5,662 bases of DNA from Desulfobacterales bacterium (lineage in GTDB: Bacteria; Desulfobacterota; Desulfobacteria; Desulfobacterales; Desulfobacteraceae): assembly GCA_022361095.1 (NCBI GenBank), contig JAKSBO010001113.1, positions 1 to 5,662 of the forward strand. Reading direction: 5' to 3'. Shown in pieces: positions 1-5,608 of the stretch. The position numbers were made by a program, and so were the translations under genes. The first letter of the stretch is position 1, and every line of letters starts with the position of its first letter. Under the pieces are notes generated by a model that worked only from the letters and a program-made list of their open reading frames with translations, made no database searches and was not told the origin of the DNA.

Positions 1-1
1 G

Positions 2-667
2 CTTGCCATCGATCTTGAGAAGGAAAATCAAATTAGTAATTTGTCCGAAGCAATTATGCTTGGGCCTCCTTCGGAATACGATATTCGAGCGGGAAAGGAA
101 AGAACAGAGGAATATCTAAAACGGATTGGGCAAAAAAGTTTAGGCCCTGAGTATGCATGGAGGCTGGAGGCTTACGGTATAGGGCATGGACTAGGTTTGA
201 TTTTGGCAGCGGCACAAGAAGATGGTGTAGAACCATTTCTAAGTCACCCCAATTTCCGAGACAATCAATCAACACATAATTATTCTTTCTATAAGCGCGA
301 TCTGTCGCTCGGATTTGCTCTTGAGGATAAACCCCAAAGCCCAGAAACAGCAATTGAAATTGAAGCAGCTTTAAAAGATGCATCCAGGTTGCTCAAAAGC
401 CCTGAGCCAATAGTGCTTTCCGAAGTGGCTTTCTATCTTGAGCAAAAGGAAAGAATTGAGTCAATTACAGGAATTATCACGGCATCCAAAGATTTGGAGT
501 CAAGAAATAAAGATATTGGAATAATAGCCGGAAAGTATGCTGGAACTTTAATCGCAGACGGAACTGTCTTCGGAGGTATACCAGTAACGACCACATTAAT
601 ATCTCTGTATGATGTGGGCACCAGATATTTCAAGACAAAGAAAAAATCGGGGGGACTCCGTACTTAA
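2..667 (+). CDS. Unrecognised protein, 3' part (gene starts before the window)
   Basis: I do not recognise the family. The frame is open from the first bases of the window to the TAA at 665-667, so 221 residues of a longer protein are probably visible. A TTG at 41 could serve as start, but the only purine-rich stretch before it (GAGAAGGA, about 17-24) is too far away, and the upstream residues read on naturally. The protein is charged and mostly helical-looking, with Glu/Lys-rich segments. A Gly/Thr/Ile-rich stretch (about 520-610) could be a buried helix or weak membrane segment, and the tail is basic (KTKKKSGG). No catalytic motif stands out. The base composition is AT-rich like the nuclease-like gene downstream and unlike the respiratory genes at the right, which suggests acquired DNA. 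The stop codon lies inside a large inverted repeat. Coding status is fairly sure; function is unknown. Confidence 0.6.
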   Translation, partial: LAIDLEKENQISNLSEAIMLGPPSEYDIRAGKERTEEYLKRIGQKSLGPEYAWRLEAYGIGHGLGLILAAAQEDGVEPFLSHPNFRDNQSTHNYSFYKRDLSLGFALEDKPQSPETAIEIEAALKDASRLLKSPEPIVLSEVAFYLEQKERIESITGIITASKDLESRNKDIGIIAGKYAGTLIADGTVFGGIPVTTTLISLYDVGTRYFKTKKKSGGLRT

Positions 668-701
668 TGTTACATCATTATGTAAGGATGTCCCCCGATT
701 T
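644..701. repeat. Compound inverted repeat spanning the end of the first gene
   Basis: The outer arms are AAATCGGGGGGAC (644-656) and GTCCCCCGATTT (690-701), complementary over 12 positions with one extra G in the left arm. Nested inside is a second perfect stem, TTACAT-CATT-ATGTAA (670-685). A short CC/GG pairing (658-659 with 686-687) can bridge the two. The whole could fold as a long hairpin containing the stop codon at 665-667. There is no clear T-run after it, so a classical intrinsic terminator is not certain. The nested palindrome layout also fits a REP-like or small palindromic mobile element. The structure is seen directly; the role is inference. Confidence 0.6.
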
Positions 702-944
702 CCAAAGCAACCTCCATGCCCGCTCTATAGACAGTGAACGATTTAACAAAACAGGCGATGACTATGTCTATGACCAGTCGCTATTGTTTAAATTTTATGA
801 ACCCCAATATATTGTGCCTGGTCTTATTTCGAAAAAGTGGGGGCTAATACCATTAATCCGGGGTTTTGATTTACTTCATTCTCAATGATATCGTTTGTAT
901 CGTCGAACTTTTAATACTTTTTGAATAATGCAAGAATCCTTGAC

Positions 945-963
945 TTTAGCAGAGAAAGCTAAA
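945..963. promoter_or_regulatory. Dyad TTTAGC-N7-GCTAAA inside the promoter spacer
   Basis: Perfect 6-base inverted arms (945-950 and 958-963) separated by 7 bases overlap the -35 word and most of the spacer of the candidate promoter. This is where a dimeric repressor would block RNA polymerase, so an operator is plausible. No regulator gene is visible in the window. The dyad is seen; the function is inference. Confidence 0.35.
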
Positions 964-974
964 CTATGTATAAT
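946..974 (+). promoter_or_regulatory. Candidate sigma-70 promoter of the nuclease-like gene
   Basis: A perfect TATAAT (969-974) follows TTAGCA (946-951, four of six matches to TTGACA) with a 17-base spacer. Transcription would begin near 981, giving a leader of about 105 bases before the ATG at 1088. A better -35 word, TTGACT at 940-945, sits too far away (23 bases). The call rests on sequence match only. Confidence 0.4.
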
Positions 975-1087
975 CTTAATTATTGCAATAGGTGGCATGA
1001 TATGAGTATTTTTTAGATTAATCGTTTTTATCCTAACCTTTCGAACTCTTGTTGGATTTGATTTTTTTATTTTTTCGAGGTGAAACA

Positions 1088-1963
1088 ATGGCTAAATTAC
1101 AAAAAATTGTAATCGATAAGACACATATTGATGACTATATTAATAATACTTCTGACTTTACATTTGAAATTAAAACTCTAAAAGAACTTGTAACTCTTGG
1201 ATTTGAGTGTGAACACGGTGGTACCTATGAGGACCCCATAACCAAAAAAACTAGAGAATTTGATATCCGAGCGTCTAAAAGGCTCATTAATCTTGAGGAA
1301 TTCAAACTTGATATTTGTCTGAGTGTTGAATGTAAAAATATTCGGAACAATCACCCTTTGGTTATTCAATCTGTGAAAAGACTTGAAAATGAATCTTATA
1401 TGGATTTGGTTTGGTCTAATTATACTTTTCATAGCCTAACTTATATAAGTACTTATGGCTATAACATACCAATATATGGGGATGATTCTCCATACCCTGT
1501 TGGAGGGGCAACAGGGAAATCGTGCGACCAAGTAGGGATGAATAATAATAACGAGATCGTGGCAAATGATAGCAGTGTTTTTGATAAGATAAGCCAATCG
1601 ATTAATGCGGCCTACTCTTTATTGAAAAACGCGCATTATGCTTCAGATGATAAAGACCACATATTTATTACTTTAGTGCTACCTATACTTGTAGTACCTG
1701 ATGATAGGTTATGGAATGTTACCTATGATGTTGATGGGAATATTATTAGTGAACCTTCTAAGATTCCCAATTGCGAATACTATATTGATAAAAGCTGGCT
1801 TTTGGGTGGAGAACGGGAGAGGAAAACCAGGTATAATCTCTCTCATCTTGAAATTGTCCAATTAGGACATTTGGAACAATTGATAAAAAAATATACCGAT
1901 TTGGAAATATTATCTGACAAAAATCTTTTGGAGGAGGCTTTCTGCGAGAAGGCTTTCGATTAG
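1088..1963 (+). CDS. Putative PD-(D/E)XK-fold nuclease, family not recognised
   Basis: The product is 291 residues long. The ATG at 1088 is chosen because GAGGTG (1077-1082) precedes it at normal distance; a TTG at 1049 in the same frame would add 13 hydrophobic residues and lacks such a site. The N-terminal third carries the hallmark order of restriction-endonuclease-like folds. A Glu-containing helix (about 27-36) is followed by G38-F39 and a polar strand, then REFDIRA with D59, then a strand ending in S-V-E81-C-K83-N. D59, E81 and K83 would be the metal-binding and catalytic residues. The remaining 200 residues are unfamiliar; they include an Asn/Asp-rich linker near 150-170 and a Lys/Glu-rich C-terminus. 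No helicase, methylase or specificity partner lies next to it in the window, so the target is unknown. The strongly AT-rich composition points to horizontal transfer, as is common for defence or mobile-element nucleases. The fold assignment is motif-based; a defence role is only a guess. Confidence 0.75.
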   Translation: MAKLQKIVIDKTHIDDYINNTSDFTFEIKTLKELVTLGFECEHGGTYEDPITKKTREFDIRASKRLINLEEFKLDICLSVECKNIRNNHPLVIQSVKRLENESYMDLVWSNYTFHSLTYISTYGYNIPIYGDDSPYPVGGATGKSCDQVGMNNNNEIVANDSSVFDKISQSINAAYSLLKNAHYASDDKDHIFITLVLPILVVPDDRLWNVTYDVDGNIISEPSKIPNCEYYIDKSWLLGGERERKTRYNLSHLEIVQLGHLEQLIKKYTDLEILSDKNLLEEAFCEKAFD

Positions 1964-2207
1964 GGAGCCTGAAACTAATGGTCTTCTACAATTTGAATTC
2001 TGATTTTTGAGGATGAGCCGACCCCAGATTATGTCTATTTGTGGACACAAGCATTTATTGAAAGGAGTGTTGCCTACTTTTGTTATTGATGATGTCAGAT
2101 TCAAATCTTATTAACGTATAAAATGGGCATGGCCTAAACCTAAATGCCTATCCCGAGTCGCGACAATTCGCAAACAGAACTTCTAAACTTCGCGTTTGAG
2201 GTCATGA
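1964..2207. other. Intergenic stretch ending at a composition junction
   Basis: These 244 bases contain no gene I can support and no clear terminator after the nuclease-like gene. A loose inverted repeat GGCAT...ATGCC (2126-2130 with 2144-2148) and the 8-base palindrome GTCGCGAC (2157-2164) are visible. The composition rises abruptly just after this stretch (23 of 60 G+C at 2161-2220, 37 of 60 at 2221-2280), exactly where the minus-strand glycosyltransferase remnant ends. This makes it a good candidate for the edge of an acquired segment. Confidence 0.4.
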
Positions 2208-2489
2208 TTACCCTAAAATTCCGGAAATATTTTCAACGGCCTGGGCCAATCCGTTTCCCCGGGCATCTCCGGCACGCCAGAACTGGTGATCATAATGACG
2301 CTCAAAGGGAACCACAATATGTTTTTCCGTCTGTCCGCCCCCTTCGGCCACGGCATTGTATCCGGCGCCGCTGTATACCCGGTGCGCTTTTGCATAAAGA
2401 AGAGAGGCCGGGAAATAATCAACGCTGCCGGGCGCATCATCCTGGCCGGCCAGATAGGGGTTGATGACAACCAGCTTGCCCGTGCCCGC
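2208..2489 (-). pseudogene. C-terminal remnant of a MurG-like glycosyltransferase
   Basis: Reading the minus strand from about 2489 to the TAA at 2208-2210 gives roughly 90 residues. They resemble the C-terminal nucleotide-sugar-binding half of GT28/MurG-like glycosyltransferases. Key pieces are a KLVVINPYL strand, a Pro-Ala-Ser-Leu run leading to SGAGYNAVAE (the glycine-rich loop and Glu that contact the sugar nucleotide), and VPFERHYDHQFWRAG (the typical P...D-x-Q..RA segment). A short C-terminal helix follows. The N-terminal acceptor half is missing. Upstream, the sequence passes into a SPASM fragment in a different frame, so this is a chimeric leftover and no working enzyme is expected. 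The assignment to a GT28-like family is by motif and moderately sure. Confidence 0.55.
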
Positions 2490-2655
2490 TGTAAGGATTG
2501 CCGTCTTTGCCCATGCAACAGGGATAAATTTTTCCGTCCGCATCCACAAACACGTTGAACCAGGGGGCATAGCACACCCGGCTGCCGCAGTCCTTTAAAA
2601 AAAGCAGACCGGTTTTGGCCATGCAGGTCTGACGGTTGCGATAATCATCTTCCAT
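2437..2655 (-). pseudogene. SPASM-domain remnant of a radical SAM protein
   Basis: The frame opens with an ATG (2653-2655) preceded by AGGGGAAA at good spacing and stops at 2437. Within 72 residues it contains C11, C23, C28, then CYAPW, a V-D-A-D-G-K strand and Y-P-C46-C47. That is the Cys/Pro-Trp/DG.v.PC pattern of SPASM auxiliary iron-sulfur domains found at the C-terminus of radical SAM enzymes. The radical SAM barrel with its CxxxCxxC motif is absent. After about residue 53 the frame loses family character, and the neighbouring frame, offset by one base, continues as a glycosyltransferase C-terminus, so a deletion fusion plus frame change is likely. The piece probably belonged to the same glycan or peptide-modification cluster as its neighbours. 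Whether the ATG and ribosome binding site are still used is unknown. Confidence 0.55.
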
Positions 2656-2668
2656 AGGGTTTTCCCCT

Positions 2669-2851
2669 TTATCCTGCGGGATTCAGCATGGTGCACAACT
2701 TCATGAACATATCCACCTGGGCGCCAAAACGGGAAAGAACCGGACCATGTCCGCTTTCAAGGGCCCTGAGCATAGACGCCATATGGCTTGAAGCCCCCTT
2801 GGGGCGGGGGAAAACCTCAAAGGCAATATACACCGATCGCGGTGTTTGCAT
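2669..2851 (-). pseudogene. N-terminal remnant of a GT4-type glycosyltransferase
   Basis: The ATG at 2849-2851 has AGGA about eight bases upstream. The first 30 or so residues (V-Y-I-A-F-E-V-F-P-R-P-K-G-A-S-S-H, then an amphipathic helix M-A-S-M-L-R-A-L-E) match the start of family 4 glycosyltransferases. In those enzymes an F-P-x-x-x-G-x-S/A-x-H loop binds the acceptor side. After about residue 36 this character is lost, and the frame stops after only 60 residues instead of the usual 350-400. The tail (RFGAQVDMFMKLCTM) may come from the far end of the same gene or from another gene joined by deletion. A candidate promoter at 2930-2958 still points at it. The remnant reading is well supported; the exact deletion endpoints are not visible. 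Confidence 0.55.
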
Positions 2852-2929
2852 GCATATTTTCCTTTATTTCCATTTGAGATGCCCCACAGGCAGAATAAGG
2901 CGCTACGGACATGTGTCAGCAAGAAGGCA

Positions 2930-2958
2930 ATTATAGCAATCAGGGTATATTGCGTCCA
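2930..2958 (-). promoter_or_regulatory. Candidate promoter of the minus-strand remnant cluster
   Basis: On the minus strand TGGACG (2953-2958; four of six matches to TTGACA) is followed after 17 bases by a perfect TATAAT (2930-2935) with an extended TGC just before it. It lies about 80 bases upstream of the ATG at 2851. This is the best sigma-70 match in the window. Confidence 0.5.
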
Positions 2959-2973
2959 TAACTAATCGCCGGG

Positions 2974-3004
2974 TTGACATATGCGTCCCTTAATCCGTTA
3001 TTCT
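2974..3004 (+). promoter_or_regulatory. Candidate divergent sigma-70 promoter toward the molybdoenzyme gene
   Basis: A perfect TTGACA (2974-2979) is followed by TATTCT (2999-3004) at a long 19-base spacing, or by TTATTC at 18. It lies back to back with the minus-strand promoter, the two -35 words being 15 bases apart. The TTGAC also forms an incomplete dyad with GTCcc (TTGAC-N6-GTC), a spacing used by CRP/FNR-type regulators. It would give a leader of about 260 bases before the ATG at 3271. Confidence 0.3.
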
Positions 3005-3012
3005 GTCCGGCA

Positions 3013-3034
3013 GGTGCAATAAAATCATTGCGCC
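3013..3034 (+). promoter_or_regulatory. Dyad GGTGCAAT-N6-ATTGCGCC
   Basis: Eight-base arms (3013-3020 and 3027-3034) pair fully if one T-G wobble is allowed. The dyad starts about 9 bases after the -10 word of the candidate promoter at 2974-3004. It could be an operator or an early hairpin in the leader RNA. Only the symmetry is seen. Confidence 0.3.
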
Positions 3035-3174
3035 CTATCCATCCGTAACCGTATTGATATACACATCTAAAACGAGTTCCATACAATCAGGCAACAGACC
3101 TTATGACGCGAAACACCTTTAATTTCAAAATATTAACTTTTTTATGCAAAGAGAGCCCATCCCCATATATATCC

Positions 3175-3190
3175 TGGCATGCTTATGGCA
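3175..3190 (+). promoter_or_regulatory. Sigma-54-like element TGGCATGCTTATGGCA, copy 1
   Basis: The -24 GG (3176-3177) and -12 GC (3188-3189) have the exact sigma-54 spacing. The match to TGGCACG-N4-TTGC is good except at two positions. It lies 80 bases before the ATG at 3271, so transcription would start near 3201. A nearly identical copy precedes the next gene. It also reads as the direct repeat TGGCAT-N5-TGGCAT with an 11-base period, which would suit an activator site. Which reading is right cannot be told from the sequence. Confidence 0.45.
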
Positions 3191-3270
3191 TAAACCAGGG
3201 CCTGGAATACAAAATAAGATATCCCGGGCCATGGTTCCGGGGCAATAACAGGTCTTCAGGGAGAACGAAT

Positions 3271-5355
3271 ATGACCAAAGAATCGGTTTTCAGTATCTGC
3301 GGCATGTGTACGGTACGCTGCCCCATTCAAGTAGACGTGGAAAACGGCCAGGTGGGATTTATTTCAGGCAATCCCCATGTACCGGCCATGAAAGGGGCGG
3401 TTTGCCCGAGAGGTGCGGCAGGGACGGCCCTTCTCCACGACAGCGAACGGCCCCAGACACCTTTAATCAGGACCGGGGAACGCGGGGAAGGCAAATGGCG
3501 CAAAGCCACCTGGGAAGAAGCACTGGATTATGTGGCGGACAAGCTCAACCGGGTGAAAGATGAATACGGGGCCCGGGCCATCTCATTTTCCGACAGGGGC
3601 GGGCCGTTCAGGGACATGCACCGGGCCTTTCTTAAAGGGCTTGGCACCCCGAACTACAACAATCACGACTCCTCCTGTGCCAGAAACGTCCAGCATTCAG
3701 CGCTCTCCTTGACCGGCATGGGCCGAAAAGCCGTTGCCTACGACTTAAAAAATTCAAAACATGTGGTGCTCCAGTTCAGAAATATTTTTGAAGCGGTGAG
3801 TGTCCAGGAGGTCAACGACCTTATGGATAGCATGGAAAACGGATGCAAACTCACGGTGATCGATATCCGGGCCAACATCTCCGCAGCCAAAGCCAGCCGG
3901 TTTATGATGATCCGGCCGGGAACCGATTATGCCTTTAACCTGGCAGTTATCCATGAACTGATCAACAAGCGGCTGTATGATGAACGGTTTGTCAGCCGCT
4001 ATGTGGAAGGGTTCAAGGCACTTGAACAATTTGTAACCCCTTATACGCCGGAATGGGCTGAAAAAGAGACCGGCATTGAAGCCAAAACACTGCGCAGCTT
4101 TGTGGCGGAACTGGCGGGTGCGGCACCCTCGGTGATCTGGCATCCGGGCTGGATGGCGGCAAGATACAAAGACTCTTTTTATATCTGCCGCTCCATCTAT
4201 ATTATCAATGCGCTTTTGGGCAGTTATGGGGCCAAAGGCGGCCTGCCTTTTGTATCAAAGCCGGGGGATGTGGGTGTAAACGGTTTGAAATCGTTCATGG
4301 ATCTCTATCCCAAACCCGAGGAAAAACGGGCTGACGGTGTGGGCTGGAAATATACCCATTTTGAAAATGGCCCCGGCCTGGCCCATTTGCTGTTCAAAGC
4401 CATTGAAGAACAGGAACCATACCCCGTAAAGGCCTATATTGCCTACCGCCATGATCCGCTCATGGGGTATCCGGACCCGGACCGGCTGCGCCGGATGTGG
4501 GATAAGCTGGACCTGCTCGTCTCGGTGACGTTTTCATGGTCGGACACGGCCTGGCATTCGGATGTGGTCCTGCCGCTTTCCACCTACCTTGAACGCGAAA
4601 GCCTCATCGCCGCAAAAAATGACCTCAAGCCCTACTTTTTTGTCCGGAAACGGTCAGTGCAGCCCAGGTACGACTCTTTGGCAGACTGGGAAATCATCTC
4701 GGGCCTTGCCCGCCGCATGGCCCTGCCGGAACTGGTTTTTGACCGGGTGGAAGACCTGTGGAATTTCCAGCTCAAAGATACCGGCATTGCCATTGAGGAC
4801 TTCAATGCCAAGGGGGTGGTGAATCTGGCTGAGGCGCCAATTTATAAAAACTTTGACGACTACGCATTCAAAACCGATTCCGGTAAAATTGAGATCCTTT
4901 CCAAAAACCTGGAAGAGAATGGCCAACCCTCTTTGAAGCCTTATGAGCCGCCGGCATCCCCAAAAGAGGGCGAGTTCCGGATGACATTCGGCCGATGCGC
5001 CCTCCACACCCAGGGCCACACCGTAAACAACCCCATGTTAAATGAACAGATGCCGGAAAACACCTTGTGGATCAATACAGCAGAAGCCAAAAAACTGAAC
5101 ATCTCGGACAGGGACATTGTCACCGTCAGCCAGAACGGTTACTCCGAAACCATCCGGGCCCAGGTCACGGACCATATCCACCCGGAAGCCGTATTTGTCA
5201 TCCATGGATTCGGCCATCGCATCAAAGCCGAAAGCCGGGCATTCGGCAAAGGGCTTGCCGACAACAAATTTATGGCAGGCGGCATGGAGATCTGGGATAA
5301 GGCTGGCGGCGCCATTGCCTACCAGGAGCACTTTGTCACAATATCCAAGGGGTAA
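3271..5355 (+). CDS. Molybdopterin oxidoreductase catalytic subunit, thiosulfate/polysulfide reductase-like, no Tat signal
   Basis: The product is 694 residues. It is a DMSO-reductase-family enzyme that should bind one 4Fe-4S cluster and molybdenum or tungsten bis-MGD. The N-terminus shows C10-x2-C13-x3-C17-x27-C45 for the cluster, followed by P-R47-G; Arg here is typical of PsrA/PhsA-type enzymes. C136 in HDSSCARN is the likely metal ligand. Further landmarks are VVLQFRN, the IDIRAN strand, RPGTDYAFNLAVIHEL and PLMGYPDPDR. The C-terminal molydopterin-binding domain (about 570-690) carries HTQGH and NNP. The ATG at 3271 is chosen because AGGGAG (3258-3263) stands 7 bases before it and the family homology begins there. 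Extending to the ATG at 3103 adds 56 residues without family character. Neither start gives a twin-arginine signal, so the enzyme should work in the cytoplasm, unlike typical PsrA, PhsA and TtrA. The iron-sulfur subunit starts 253 bases downstream. The substrate (thiosulfate, polysulfide or another oxyanion or organic compound) cannot be fixed from sequence alone. Confidence 0.9.
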   Translation: MTKESVFSICGMCTVRCPIQVDVENGQVGFISGNPHVPAMKGAVCPRGAAGTALLHDSERPQTPLIRTGERGEGKWRKATWEEALDYVADKLNRVKDEYGARAISFSDRGGPFRDMHRAFLKGLGTPNYNNHDSSCARNVQHSALSLTGMGRKAVAYDLKNSKHVVLQFRNIFEAVSVQEVNDLMDSMENGCKLTVIDIRANISAAKASRFMMIRPGTDYAFNLAVIHELINKRLYDERFVSRYVEGFKALEQFVTPYTPEWAEKETGIEAKTLRSFVAELAGAAPSVIWHPGWMAARYKDSFYICRSIYIINALLGSYGAKGGLPFVSKPGDVGVNGLKSFMDLYPKPEEKRADGVGWKYTHFENGPGLAHLLFKAIEEQEPYPVKAYIAYRHDPLMGYPDPDRLRRMWDKLDLLVSVTFSWSDTAWHSDVVLPLSTYLERESLIAAKNDLKPYFFVRKRSVQPRYDSLADWEIISGLARRMALPELVFDRVEDLWNFQLKDTGIAIEDFNAKGVVNLAEAPIYKNFDDYAFKTDSGKIEILSKNLEENGQPSLKPYEPPASPKEGEFRMTFGRCALHTQGHTVNNPMLNEQMPENTLWINTAEAKKLNISDRDIVTVSQNGYSETIRAQVTDHIHPEAVFVIHGFGHRIKAESRAFGKGLADNKFMAGGMEIWDKAGGAIAYQEHFVTISKG

Positions 5356-5382
5356 CCTGATTGTTCCCCCCACCCTATGACA

Positions 5383-5438
5383 CCGGGATACCGCAATAAA
5401 AAACTTGCACTGCAATTTTTTTATTGCGTATCAACCGG
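5383..5438 (+). terminator. Long hairpin between the two redox genes
   Basis: The arms CCGGGATAC (5383-5391) and GCAATAAAAAA (5393-5403) pair with TTTTTTATTGC (5417-5427) and GTATC-AA-CCGG (5429-5438). There is one bulged C (5391) and an AA bulge (5433-5434). The apex can extend by TTGC-ACT-GCAA. The T-run lies inside the stem instead of after it, so this is not a textbook intrinsic terminator, though it could stop, pause or stabilise transcripts. It begins 28 bases after the stop of the catalytic subunit and precedes a separate promoter-like element. Confidence 0.5.
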
Positions 5439-5535
5439 CAACACCCGGTCAAAAGCCCCTGACGATAATTGAAAAAGGACATAATTACCTTATCAATTCA
5501 GGATATTAAACAAAGAACACAGATCAACTTAGCCA

Positions 5536-5551
5536 TGGCATGTTTATGGCA
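5536..5551 (+). promoter_or_regulatory. Sigma-54-like element TGGCATGTTTATGGCA, copy 2
   Basis: It is identical to the element at 3175-3190 at 15 of 16 positions (C to T at the eighth). GG (5537-5538) and GC (5549-5550) have -24/-12 spacing. It lies 57 bases before the ATG at 5609, so transcription would start near 5562. Flanking bases do not match those of the first copy, so this is not simply a longer duplicated block. It suggests that the iron-sulfur subunit has its own, co-regulated promoter. Confidence 0.45.
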
Positions 5552-5608
5552 AAGTTCTCAAATATAAGAATGATATTAACACGTGTCACGCCAGACACCG
5601 GAGGCCCC

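Larger units (their letters stand above)
668..1087. other. Gene-poor AT-rich stretch upstream of the nuclease-like gene
   Basis: I find no convincing gene in these 420 bases. A 73-codon frame at 667-888 starts inside the inverted repeat and resembles nothing known to me. The right half holds the candidate promoter and dyad described separately, then a T-rich leader that runs into the ribosome binding site GAGGTG (1077-1082) of the next gene. The rest shows no further structure I can support. Confidence 0.4.

Noticed and set aside
667..888. A 73-codon plus-strand frame whose ATG overlaps the preceding stop codon
   Set aside because: It starts inside the loop of the inverted repeat, its GGGGGA is 12 bases away and part of the stem, and the product has no recognisable character.
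882..1088. A 68-codon minus-strand frame
   Set aside because: It runs over the promoter and leader of the nuclease-like gene, is rich in Lys/Ile as expected from AT-rich noncoding DNA, and has no family resemblance.
1928..1958. GGCTTTC occurring twice at the end of the nuclease-like gene
   Set aside because: A seven-base direct repeat within coding sequence is too short to mean anything here.
2144..2464. Plus-strand frame with an Arg/Pro-rich product
   Set aside because: It is mostly the antisense of the glycosyltransferase remnant, which has clear family motifs on the other strand.
2830..2845. Inverted repeat ACACCG-ATCG-CGGTGT
   Set aside because: It lies within the first codons of the glycosyltransferase remnant and is short; it could be an operator but nothing else supports that.
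3103..3270. A 56-residue N-terminal extension of the molybdoenzyme from the ATG at 3103
   Set aside because: It has no twin-arginine motif or family similarity and includes the sigma-54-like element, while a well-placed ribosome binding site precedes the ATG at 3271.
5038..5415. A 125-codon minus-strand frame
   Set aside because: It is antisense to the conserved C-terminal domain of the molybdopterin subunit.
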